From assembly GCA_015501075.1 (NCBI GenBank), contig JADNYJ010000058.1, positions 124,001-188,000 of the forward strand: a stretch of DNA of 64,000 bases, read 5' to 3'. Source of the stretch: Gymnopilus junonius (taxonomy: Eukaryota > Basidiomycota > Agaricomycetes > Agaricales > Galerinaceae). The notes beneath the pieces were generated by a model. That model saw only the letters and a program-made list of their open reading frames with translations, ran no database searches and was not told where the DNA came from. This document shows, piece after piece, positions 21,092 through 31,849 of the stretch. Within the stretch, counting starts at the first letter, position 1; every line of letters begins with the position of its first letter. The position numbers and the translations under genes are program-made.

Positions 21092-24000
21092 CTAATCTGT
21101 TTGGCTTACAGGGTTTAGATAAGGACAGTTCCTTCTGTCGTGCCCCATCTCTTGACAAACACCACACTTCTGCCCACTTGAGCTTTGCCCACTGGTTCTG
21201 TGGGCGCCCCCTCCTCGTGGACGACCCTCATGAGCACTGGTGATTCGTTGTATGTGCGGTCTTCCCTTTGGAATATGGATAGGTGGCTCATGGAAATCTT
21301 CGCTCTCAGCTTCGCGTCAGCGAGATTCCCTGTGTACAAAGCAGTAAGTTCAATATCTAACATATAATTTGAGATCGCTTTGTGCTTACCGAAGCTCCTG
21401 TAGGTCATCGAGCAATTCTGAAAGCTGTTCTTGCATCTGGACACCATTCATCAAGGGCCCAAGTGCAGCTGTCACCTCATGGAAGACCATATGAGCTGGA
21501 ACAGTCTGCGTGGGAGGTGGTGCTGCTGTAATATCTGGTGATCCTGGTGGTATCAATTTCTCTTCCAAGGGATTTGATGTGATGAGGGGTGTCTGTTGTG
21601 CAGATGGGAGTCCAGCTTCAGGTCATCGAAATTCGCCTCTCGTGCTTCTACTGCTGGTACAGTTCGCAGGTCGAGATTCTTGTCTTGGTACCAGCTGATT
21701 TAAATGTTAGTCTTCTTTTTTCAAAGTATCTAATTAGTAATGAAGCCTTACTGAGGCCGAATGATACCCAGATTGAATTTGAGGGTCTTAATGGTGCTCA
21801 AGACTGCGAAGTAATGCCGACATGGTAGACCAAGATTCATGCCCATACAGCAGTCACAGACATAATTGCCATCAGGAAGAAGAGCGACAATATGAAGGGA
21901 GTGTGTTCCCTTATGCATTACACGGATGAGATGTTGGACTGTAAGCCCTGTCCACAAATTAGGTGAAGTAAAAAGATGGTCAAAATGTGAGAATTGTCAT
22001 TCTGAAAATTGTTAATCATATGCTGCAAATCCGTTAAAATCACACAACACCATAACATTCTAGATGGCTTACCATCTCCTCCCCTCATTCCCAAGAATAG
22101 CCATAATCATGACTAATCTGTACAGCATATTCTTGCTGTTGTAAACCAAGGGTTAAAAGTAATTCAATGGAGGAAGAGAAGCTGAGCCGCACCCAATCTC
22201 ATATACCTGCTGGAAGTTGAAGAGGCTCGACATTGTCAAACATACTCAACTTCATTTGCTCATGGCAGACATGGACTGCGTATGGTGCAGCATACTGACG
22301 TAGAAGTCCAAGAGGACCTGGAAATATGGTCTCAATGCTTGATGGGTGTTGGCGATGAGAAGACTGCCCTTTTGGCTCAACCACGTGAAGTGAATTTATG
22401 AGTCAAAGCTGTACTCACATCTTGGACACGTATCAGCTCCTTTACACTTTGACCATCTGTCCGCACATTCAAAGCATTGAAAAGTTCTTTGAGTGACTTC
22501 TTTGGACTGCCAACAGCTTTTGTGATGCGATTCTCAACCTCAACTCTCCCATTTGTTTGAATACTGCAAGTAAATTTGTGACTGGTAAATGCCCATGCCC
22601 ACTGTCTTCGACAAGGATAAAGCTCTTCGTTGAGGTACTTTTGTGTAGCAGGGTAGCGAGCAGTAAGTTCTTTCCATTTTATGTCAAATTCTTCAGGTGA
22701 TACTGCACGATAGGCATCCCAGAAGGCATTCTTGAAAGGCTGCCATTCATCTGCAGGTAGCAAGTGGCAAAGATTTTGATCAATGTTCCCGTCAAGGTGG
22801 TGCAGGCAGTAGAAGTGTTCTGTAGTTGGAAGGACCTCCCCAATGGATGCTATCAAGGCTCGACTTCGATCTGACATGAAAACTTCGGGTGGAACACCAG
22901 CGCTCTTGAGATGGCACTGCAAGACCCAATTGTGGTGATCTTGATCCTCGATTGCATGGAAGCAGTACCAGAGATTGCGTGAACAGCCATGACTGTCAAT
23001 GCCGACTCCAATGTCAAGGGGATATTGAGATCGGTTGGTATTGTAAGTGTTGTCATTGATCAGAACGTCACTATAACGTCGGCTCAGTTCAGCCTGCAGA
23101 GGAGACTGCCACCAGATCCCAGTTACCACCGAGTTAACATCCAATTTGATGCAGTATTTCCATCCATGTTCCCTTGAAGACTTCTCCTCCAGGCTTGCAA
23201 TGATGGCGTGCATGTCTCCGCCTAGCCTGTCGACCTCTTTCCGGCTGTCAAGGTGAGCCTTATTCATGATATTGCTTATTTGACGAGGTTCTAGTGATGA
23301 TCCGATTTGCACTTTCAAGATGGCATCAAGTTGTCCATGGCTGAAGTGGTGGGAGGGGTTGGTTGCCAGGCCAGAGACTATCTCCTTCTGCTCTGTGGTG
23401 GGGCGATGATGAATAGGAGCTCCTTCAGGTATTTCAGGAGAATGATTGTGGTCCCAGACAACTAGGGTAACATGCCACATATCTGAACCACTTATTCGAT
23501 TAACATTGACATGAGCTTCACAGCCGGTCCTAATGGACTTTCCTTCACGAAGGTCGGAGGGGTCAATTTTGACAGAATGAGTGGGAATATGGCGGTGGTA
23601 ATGATTGCAGCGGAATGTCATCTTTTTGAGCATTCCATTTTGGTCAGTCTTGCTCTGCGCCTTCCTCCAGCAGTGGCCAAGCCTCTCTTCCCATGCATAG
23701 ATTGCAGCCTGAGCTTCTTCAAGGGAATGAAAGAAAGAATTGAGCTTAACAACACCTGGAGCTGGCTCGACAGTTCATTGGCTGGGCTGCCATGGAGCAG
23801 GGTTCTCGGGACTACAAAGGTCAATATGTTTGACTTTAACTTCAACCACGTTTGGTTTGACATTGACTGAAACCTTCTTAATAGGCTTCTGATCTGGTGT
23901 ACAGAGGTCGACAAGATTGGGTGACACTTGCGCTCGAGATCTGGGAGGGGTAACAGAAAGGTCAATGACATCTTCTTTCTTGACAGCCACTGGTTTTGAT

Positions 24001-24392
24001 AGTTTTTTGGGCATGTCCAAATCAATAAAGATGGGTTCAGTCTTCGGAGCTGAAGACATTTTTTCGGGTGTGTCCAAGTCAATAAAGATTGGTTCAGTCT
24101 TCGGAGCAGACAATGGCTCCACAAACTCGATTTCATCTTCAGAATTTGGCTCCTTTTTCATCAAAGCATTCTTCTTCACTACGGGAGCCCTTGGGGATAT
24201 GAGATTGAAATCAGCCATATCAAGACTCTTGGGGCATCGCTTTCCAGGTTTTCGAGTTGGCGAGACAACACTGATTGGCGAAGACAGTGCTTTTTTGGGT
24301 AGAGGTGCTGAGATTGACTTTGTGGAAAGTTTGAAAGGTGGAAGAAGTTGCGATGGGTTAACAAATTGCGGAATAGGCTTAAGATGTGACAC
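21092..24392 (-). pseudogene. MULE transposase with SIM-like N-terminal array, SWIM finger and CCHC tail
   Basis: The N-terminal frame (24392-23775) is proline/lysine-rich and has five short hydrophobic-acidic motifs: IFIDLD twice, VIDLSV, LVDLCT and HIDLCS. After an in-frame TGA at about 23772 the same frame continues through LNSFFHSLEEAQAAIYAW and TFRCNHYH (FAR1/MULE N-terminal zinc region). The DDE core follows: VLINDNTYNTNRSQYPLDIG, EVFMSDRSRALIASIGEV, HFYCLHHLDGNIDQNL. An intron near 22375-22415 leads to SIETIFPGPLGLLRQYAAPY. The SWIM finger reads CDCCMGMNLGLPCRHYF (21748-21957) and the C-terminal knuckle CGVCQEMGHDRRNC (21125-21166). The stop is at 21092. It is nearly intact; the TGA and possibly the exon borders decide whether it can work. 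Confidence 0.85.
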
Positions 24393-24582
24393 GCGAGGTA
24401 GTGCACATGTTGGATGGGCAGGATTTCTTTCGATAAACGTGTATCAGCATGGAATTGAGCTATCAGATGGGTTGCCTGTATGATGTGTAAGAGGAACATT
24501 CACAGAGAAAGATGTCAATGATGAACCAAGGGTGTATACATGTTGAAGTCATTGTAGCCTGTTGCTATTGCACTCCCAGTAC

Positions 24583-27063
24583 TTAAGATTTGATCTGAAA
24601 TACAAACCGTCCAATCTGAAAAGGTACCGCCAACTTCATGAGCAAGATGATGCAGCGTACAAGATCTTCAAGAGCAGCATCACGGAAGGTGCACGAGTAT
24701 GAACCAGTCCATGGCTTATAGGCAATAGCACAGGTGCGGGTATACCCCACGGTTTATGGGTAGGGTAGCCGACGGGAACGGGTACGGGATCCGATTTTGG
24801 ATACCCAGCCATGGGTTACGCGGGTTGCCGGCCAGCAGATATCCTAAAGTGGCCGATCTTCGGCAAATAGCGAACTGGCAACACATGATCAACTGTCACC
24901 GCAACCAACCAACTCTTCGTCCTCTCCTCATCCTCTCTCTCTCTTCGACATGGAACGGTGGCTGCGAGCCCCTCCCCTGCTCTAAGGGATGTGGGCCAGC
25001 CTTTAGGTACTGGATGGGGCACGGATGCAGCAGTGGGAACCCAGGCAGTGGGGAGGCCCTCCAGGTGAGTAACAGAATGGTTCACAACCTTATTGTGAAC
25101 CTGTTCTGGTATCTTTCTCTTCTTTTTTCTGTGCTAACCACATGCCCACACCCTCCCACAGGTCGTCCTTCGCCGCCGCCTGTCGCCTTCCCCCTCCCTC
25201 GCTTGCAAATGCGAGATGGAGGTTTCGCGCCCCAGCAGGAGTTTAACTCTTGCTGGGTGCTTTCTCTCGTGGATGAGGGACTTCAACGCGTCACGATGGC
25301 GACACATTCGTCCATTGGCACATCTGCATGAGCAGATGCGCCGATTTTGCCTGTTTCTCCTGAGGTGAGTGATAGAATGAGTTGGCGAATACGTCGCCAG
25401 CTCATTCTATTTGTTTTTCTTTTCCCATATATCAACTACTCTAACAAACATTTTATTACCTTACAGGAGTTGGGTGCTTAGTTGCCTCTGCCACTGCTCC
25501 TCCTCCCTCGCCAGCAAGAGCGAGCAGGAGGCCCATTTGTCACGCCACCGCCCAGCCACCTCCCTTGTGCACAAGAATGAGACGGAGGTGGCTTCCATCT
25601 CTTCCAACCACCTCCATTGCTCATTCAACCGAGCTGGAGGTGGCTCGACTTATACATTCACCCTTTGCCTATGGTAGACATACACGGCGTCATTGTTGTA
25701 GTAGGTAAACCATAATATATATTTATTTTATTCACAGGTCCCTCAGATGCAATGGGATTGTGGGTATATTCCTGCACCCATACCCTCTCCCCACCCTACC
25801 CTACCTGTACCCGTACCTGCCTTGACGGTATGATACCCATGGCGGGACGGGTACGGTAGGCATTGGCGATACCCACGGGAGTACCCGTGCGTTGCCTAAT
25901 GGCTTAAGCCCCTTCCGTGTCTGAGCCGCTAACTCAATAAAATTGTAGGCTGCAATCCCACAACTTCCTTCTCCATTCCCAAACCCCTGCTGAGCAATAA
26001 TGCCAGCCTTGATCTCTTTAATGGACAGCGAGCTACATCCTTGAACACCCATTGAAGAAGTGGAAGTATATGGGCTGGCGGGGAATTGTGCATGAGTTGC
26101 CATATTCTACTGTAGAGGAGCCAAACTGATAGATTAAAGCTGTAAAATGGTCATCGGTAATATGGCTCATTGCGACCAGGTGCACCGACATGGATGCCAT
26201 GCGCTGGCAGACAGCTGCCATTTCTGGCATGTAGACAGTTGGGTTGTTTTCATATGCCACTGCTGCATCAGACAAGAATGACATCGGGAGAAGGAGGACA
26301 TCCAGTGAAGGGGGTTTTGGAGAGGTAGTGAGCATATGGTGAGCTCTATAAAAGTAGGAGAACTCAAGCAATATGTTAAATACATCCTCCTCCAGCCATG
26401 ATTCGCCCAAGAGACATTGCAGCTTGTATAATTCGAAATTCGAGGAAAAGAATCCTTGTATCTTCGAAGTAATAAGTGAATCTTTGAAGGTTTTAAGAGC
26501 GGGACCTAGATCAAATGTCGATGACCTTAGATGTGTAAGGAGGTGTCCATAGGCCTCAATGGCAGGTAGGAAATTGGTACAATTCCATATAAGTTCCAGC
26601 TGTCAGAGGACTATTAATTAGTTTGCTGAGCAATGATGTGTAGGGGGCATACCTTTGAGAAGTGATATTTGTATACATATTCCACCCCCAGATGCCTAAA
26701 TTTCACAAGAGCGGACCGCATTCCATTCTTAAAAGCATCCTCTATCCTCACCGTGACGTCTTTGAGATCGCAGTAGTTAGGGATGACTTCATTTGGTGTG
26801 ATGACAGTTGCTGAACCCGAAACTGGTATATCGTCAGAGAAATTTGCTGAATAGACCGAACCAACTGGAGCAATAGTTGGATATGTAAGTTCGGCAGCCT
26901 TAGCAATTGAGAGACTTCTAAAAAAATCAGATGAGAATGCAAGATGGGGTGGAGGCGAGGCATAGTCACGAAAGCAGGCCTATCCATGGGCCTGGATCCA
27001 GGTGTGCACATCTTCGTAGTGCTCTTCAAGGATGAGAGGGTGAGTCTGACCTTCTGATCTCAT
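24583..27063 (-). pseudogene. C48/Ulp1-like cysteine protease gene carried by the MULE, disrupted
   Basis: The start is proposed at 27063 (MRSEGQTHPLILEEHYEDV). A TAG follows in AHG*ACFRDYAS. The next segments read SIAKAAELTYPTIAPVGS and VRIEDAFKNGMRSALVKF, then after an intron NFLPAIEAYGHLLTHLRS. The protease-like domain has ESWLEEDVFNILLEFSYF (Ulp1 W-L-x-D type box), DDHFTALIYQ (catalytic His, about 26138-26161) and TVEYGNS, with Asn at the expected Asp. Two frame changes lead to AQQGFGNGEGSCGIAAYNF (oxyanion Gln and catalytic Cys, GSCG at 25957-25968). The hAT-like element interrupts it 30 codons later; coding resumes as PWTGSYSCTFRDAALEDL below 24719. Ulp1-type enzymes cleave SUMO or related modifiers; here the substrate is unknown. 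Confidence 0.7.
24719..25898. mobile_element. hAT-like non-autonomous element nested in the Ulp1-like gene
   Basis: A perfect 8-bp target duplication ATGGCTTA lies at 24711-24718 and 25899-25906. The ends TAGGCAATAGCACAGGTGCGG and (reverse complement) TAGGCAACGCACGGGTA form imperfect terminal inverted repeats, and GGTACGGGTACGG-type repeats lie just inside both ends. Length 1180 bp. No transposase motif is seen; the open frames inside (24756-25331 and others) have no recognisable similarity. Removing it with one duplication rejoins the host gene in frame. Confidence 0.9.
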
Positions 27064-27457
27064 TCTGGGACCTCACACAATATGAACAGATCCACCCTCA
27101 AAAATTGCAGGAAAAAAATTGAAAAAGCGGAATCAAATTATGAGCTACAAAAATAAGTACTGCGAGAAACAATTAGACACTGTCCTTGACAGAAAGGAGG
27201 GGGGAACAGCTTACCATAAGAATGTATATCTACAAGCAGTATCAAAGAACAAGATGGCAGGGGTGGTTGCTCGAGCAAGGGAAGGAAGATGACAATGACA
27301 TGAGGAGGAGGGAGAACGCGACGCGCATGTCGGAGCTGTGCTCCACCCATTGTGTGATCCTTATTACCTCATCGTAGCACAGCACTGCCAAATTTCGGCA
27401 CAAATCAGAGGACAAACAAAAATTATCTAGGGTTTCTCTGATAGTTGTAGAAACCCA

Positions 27458-27498
27458 GGGTTTCTATTAGAAAGGGGGGTTTCCAAATAGTTTAATCC
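27458..27498 (-). repeat. MULE right terminal inverted repeat
   Basis: 41 bp identical in inverted orientation to 20766-20806, followed by the second target copy CTCCAGCTG (27499-27507). Confidence 0.95.
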
Positions 27499-27507
27499 CT
27501 CCAGCTG

Positions 27508-28150
27508 GAAGTACTGTAGCTGGTGATCCAGTACTCACTTATCTTACTGAAATAACAAATGAACCACCTCATGAAATATATGTTGCCAAAGACTCACATG
27601 CATTGAGGTCTTGCTATCCAAAAGTTAATAATATAGGACAAGAAGAGGGAATCTTAGATGATGGTTCTCAAATCATGTCAATGGCTGAGAAAGTAGCTAT
27701 TGAATTAGGTTTGACATGGGACCCACAAGTTACCTTAGGAGTTGAAAGTGCAAATAAACAAATTGAACAAAGTCTGGGTTTAGCATGAAATGTGCCATTC
27801 AGATTTGGTGAAATTGTGCTATATCTCCAAGTTCATATTATTAGAGACCCAGCATACCGAGTATTACTTGGAAGACCCTTTTCTGTGGTTGGAGCGACTG
27901 CTGTTAAAAATAGCACAGAAGGAGGACAAATGATTCTTATTACATGTCCAAATACTGGAAAGCAGGCAACTATTCCAACCTACCCAAGAGGAGTCACTCC
28001 AGATAATTTGCAAAAATCTAAGGGGCAGGTTTTTCAGACAGCCTTGAGGACTTGATTCAGGAACAACGAGAGGCAGCTGTAGTCTTGGAATATGACCAGT
28101 TCTCAAAGACTTTAGAAATTTGAGCCTATGCTGAACCAGAAAATGATACA
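27508..28150 (+). pseudogene. Element X protease, 3' half of the interrupted frame
   Basis: The frame resumes after the MULE (STVAGDPVLTYL). The retropepsin motif is ILDDGSQIMSMAEKVA (D-D-G in place of D-S/T-G). A TGA at 27786-27788 replaces an expected Arg after SLGLA, then NVPFRFGEIVLYLQ and HIIRDPAYRVLLGRPFSV (the L-G-R-P box) follow. A frameshift near 28040 and another TGA at about 28118 (LEI*AYAEPEN) follow. Confidence 0.8.
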
Positions 28151-28153
28151 TTT

Positions 28154-30365
28154 ATGCGTGCAGGAGTAAGACACGCATATTTGAGTGAAGCAAATAAATA
28201 TGCAGATTTAGAAGATGATACTCGAAATATTATTTCAACCTATTTCTACAATGAAGAATTGAGGAAATGGAGAAATGATGATAATACAAGCTCTGTAGCT
28301 AATTATGTGCAGAGTAAGAAGAAATATAAACCAGTTGGTGTGAAGGTTAGACCCATCTATGCTGACTTGGATGATCAATTCAGAATTATAAGAAATATCA
28401 CTGGTGATCCTCTTGAAGGGATGCCAGTATTAGATCCAAACCCACCACCATTTATACCAGTTGGGCACTATACACAAGAATGACAAGAAGCCATGGATAA
28501 AGTCCATGAGGGTGACTTTTTAACTGCCTCTGAATGAGCAGTAATACATGATTTAATAGCCAAGCAAAATAAAGCATTTGCATGGGATGATTCTGAGCGA
28601 GGAAGATTCAGGGAAGACTTCTTTCCCCCTGTACCAATTCCAACAATTGAGCACAAGCCATGGGTATATAGGAGTATTAAAATACCACCTGCACTCTATG
28701 ATGAAATTTGTGCAATCATTGAAAAGAAAAGGGCAGCTGGAGTTTATGAACCTTCAAATTCATCCTACAGATCGCCATGGTTTGCTGTGCTAAAGAAAAA
28801 TGGTTCCTTAAGAATTGTACATAGCCTAGAACCTTTAAATGCAGTTACAATTGCTCATTCGGAGTACCACCTGCAACAGAGGAACTAGCAGCTCATTTTT
28901 CAGGATGAGCTTGCAGAGGAATTATGGATTTATATGTTGGATATGATGAGCGATCACTTGACTCTAAATATCGCGACTTGACCACTTTCCAGACTCCTTT
29001 TGGTGCAATGTGACTCTGTACTTTACCAATGGGATGGACAAATTCTGTACCTATTTTTCATGATGATGTTACCGAAATATTAAGACCAGAGATGCCTGAA
29101 TACACAATACCTTATTTGGATGATGTAGGTGCCCGAGGCCCTGCTACCAGATATGAGGATGATAAAGGAGACTATGAACGAATTCCAGAAAATCCTGATA
29201 TTAGAAAATTTGTATGGGAACATTTAAACAATGTCAATCGTTTATTACAATGAATGAAATATTGTGGAGGAACATTCTCAGGTTATAAGTCAGTAATTTG
29301 TGCTGCGGAAATTATAATCGTTGGACATCTCTGTACATATGAAGGGAGAAAACCAACTGAAGACAAAATTGGAGCAATAATGAGATGGGAAATTTGTAAT
29401 AACCTGTCAGATGTACGAGCATTTCTAGGATTGCTGGAGTGCTGAGAAGCTATATTCCAAACTATGCAGTGCGAGCAGAAGGACTCCAGAAATTAACATG
29501 AGGCAAAGTACCTTTTGTCTGGGGCCCTGAACAAATTAAAAGCATTGAGATGGTCAAGAAGGAGTAAGATTTGCCCAGCCATTGCATCCAATTGATTATC
29601 ATGGTCAAGGAGCAATTGTATTGGCAGTAGACTCTTCATTTATGGGAATTGGATTCTACATCTATCAGGAAGATAAAGATGATCCAAAGAAAATTTATTA
29701 TGTGAAATTTGGATCTATGACTATGAATGAAAGAGAGGCAAGGTTTTCACAACCTAAGCGAGAACTTTATGGACTTATGAGAGCACTCAAAACCAATAGA
29801 GCTATGCTATTTGGGGTCCGCAAGCTAATTGTGGAAACTGATGGAAATATATACAAGGGATGTTAAGAAATCCTGACTAATGCCTAATGCCACTATCAAT
29901 AGGTGGATTGATGCAATATCTTTATTTCATTTTATTATCAGACACAAAGCAGGAGCAACCTTTGGACCAGATGGTTTGTCCAGATGACCTAGACAACCAA
30001 CAGACCCAGAACAAGCACCTATGTCTGATGATGAAGATGATGATCCAGTAGGACCACCAGAATTTATATTAGCAGATGATGAAAATAAACCTCCTCTGGA
30101 GATTGAAGCATTTGTTGATGAAATTGATTCTCGGGGTGGATATTTCCAAGGAATTGCATTTTCCTACCAAGACATCTCTTCAGAATTAGAAGAAGCAGAT
30201 TTAGACCGAGAAAGAGAATTAATTAAAGTGAATGACACCTTGAAAAATGAGGACCTTCACTATGAACACAAAATATTATTGCAACAATTACTACATGCTT
30301 TGGCCTTGCCAGAGAATGATAAGAAAGTGATGACTCTTATTACCCTGAAGGACATCGAAGGGTAG
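28154..30365 (+). pseudogene. Element X reverse transcriptase-RNase H, many TGA stops
   Basis: The continuous sense frame reads YRSPWFAVLKKNGSLRIVHS, MDLYVGYDERSLDSKYRD, LPMGWTNSVPIFHDDV, PYLDDVGARGP (RT active site Y-L-D-D intact), GHLCTYEGRKPTED and LSDVRAFLGLLEC. A frameshift leads to RNase H AIVLAVDSSFMGIGFYIY, NEREARFSQPKRELYGL and KAGATFGPDGLSR. Premature stops, nearly all TGA, occur at about 28481, 28535, 28907, 29010, 29251, 29497 and 29986, mostly where this family has arginine (for example before LCTLPMG, and in LSR*P). The linker from 30021 is very acidic. Confidence 0.85.
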
Positions 30366-30385
30366 GAGCCATCTCACAAGATGAA

Positions 30386-31827
30386 ATGATTCCTCACATT
30401 GTTAATTATCTCAAGAATCATCAGTATAGACCAAATAAAATAAATGACAAGCGATATAAGCGCTTCAAAAATTTGGCAAATAGATTTGTACTGTTTGAAG
30501 AGAAATTATACCGACGAGGATTGCAAAGTCATCATAGGTTATTTATAGAAAAAGAAAAGAGAATGTATATGTTAAAAGCCGCGCATGACCATAATGGACA
30601 TAGAGGCTTTTATGCGACAAAGACTGTACTTGTCCAACGATTTTGGTGGCCTGAGATGGAGGTAGACATTTCCTGGTTTGTTAAAACTTGTGAACCTTGT
30701 CAGAAGCGCCAGCTTCAACTTCTAAAAATACCACCAAAGCTTACGGACTCTCCGGCGCTATTTGAGGTACTTCATGCAGATGTAATTCACATGACCCCTG
30801 CTTCAAATGGATGTAAATATATTGTACATGGGAGATGTGCTACAAGTTCATGGGCTGAAGGACGAGCGCTTAAGAAAGAAAGTGCTAAGTCTATTGCTTT
30901 ATGGATGTATGAAGACATTCTCTGCCGCTGGGGGACACTGCGAAAAATTGTCACTGATAATGGCGCTCCATTTGTTGCTGCTGTCAGATGGTTGAAAGAA
31001 AAATATGGGATCACTCAAATAAGGATCTCAGCCTATAATTCACAAGCCAATGGAAAATTGAGCGACCTCATTTCGACCTTAGGCAAATGCTAGCGAAATG
31101 TTGTGGTGAACAGAATTTATCCAAATGGTATTGGTTTCTCCATGCTGTATTTTGGGCAGATCGTGTTAGTGTTAGAAAGCGATTTGGCTGTTCCCCATAT
31201 TATTTTGCAACTGGCACGCATCCAGTTTTGCCAATAGATGTGAAAGAAGCGACTTGGCTTGTTAGACCACCAAAAGGTGTACTCACTGATGTTGAATTAA
31301 TTGCCTTGAGAGCAAGAGCATTGGCTAAACATCAGATACATGTTAGACAAATGATGAAGAGAATTGATCAAGACAAATTAAAGCAGCTTGAAAGATATGA
31401 AAGGGATAATGCTGCAGTAATACATGACTATAAATTTGAACCAGGAGATTTGGTTTTAATTCGCAATGCATCCATTGAGGGATCATTGGATCGTAAAATG
31501 AAATCCAGATACCTTGGCCCAATGATTGTTGTATCACGAAGACCAGGTGGTGCATATATAGTTGCAGAAATGAATGGTGCAGTATTAAAAGCTAAAATAG
31601 GCGCTTTTCGCGTTGTACCTTATTTTGCAAGAACTAAGATTGATATCCCAGATAATGTGTTAAATTTCACTGGATTAGATGAAGGCCAACTTATTCAAAT
31701 TGATGATCTAGCTGAGGACGAAGTCCTTATGAATAATTCTCAAGTAAGAGAAAAGCATGATTATTTAATGGATGGAGTAAACTTAATTGAAAGTGAAAGC
31801 GAAAATTCAGATAAAGATGATGCATAA
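30386..31827 (+). pseudogene. Element X integrase, one frameshift in the catalytic core
   Basis: The H2C2 zinc finger is AAHDHNGHRGFYATK with CEPCQKR. The core has LHADVIHM (Asp), IVTDNGAPF (Asp) and SAYNSQANGK. A frameshift at about 31055 falls exactly at the third catalytic residue: the neighbouring frame reads IERPHFDLRQMLAKC, so the Glu is present but out of frame. From 31087 the frame is open to 31827: WADRVSVRKRFGCSPYYFAT, then FEPGDLVLIRN (GPY/F-type C-terminal domain) and an acidic end. Confidence 0.85.
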
Positions 31828-31849
31828 AAATTCTATCTAAGTCCAACAA

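Larger units (their letters stand above)
20766..27498 (-). mobile_element. Complete MULE (Mutator-like) DNA transposon nested in element X
   Basis: Terminal inverted repeats are identical for 41 bp, starting GGATTAAACTATTTGGAAAC at 20766 and on the complementary strand at 27498. A perfect 9-bp target duplication CTCCAGCTG lies at 20757-20765 and 27499-27507. Removing the element plus one duplication rejoins the element X protease frame in phase. The element is 6733 bp and encodes two minus-strand genes, a MULE transposase and a C48/Ulp1-like peptidase. The latter carries a nested hAT-like element. Confidence 0.95.

Noticed and set aside
24756..25331. 191-codon open frame on the plus strand as a gene
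   Set aside because: It lies wholly inside the hAT-like non-autonomous element, has no recognisable motif and overlaps other open frames; the local GC-rich, Pro/Ser-coding composition explains it.
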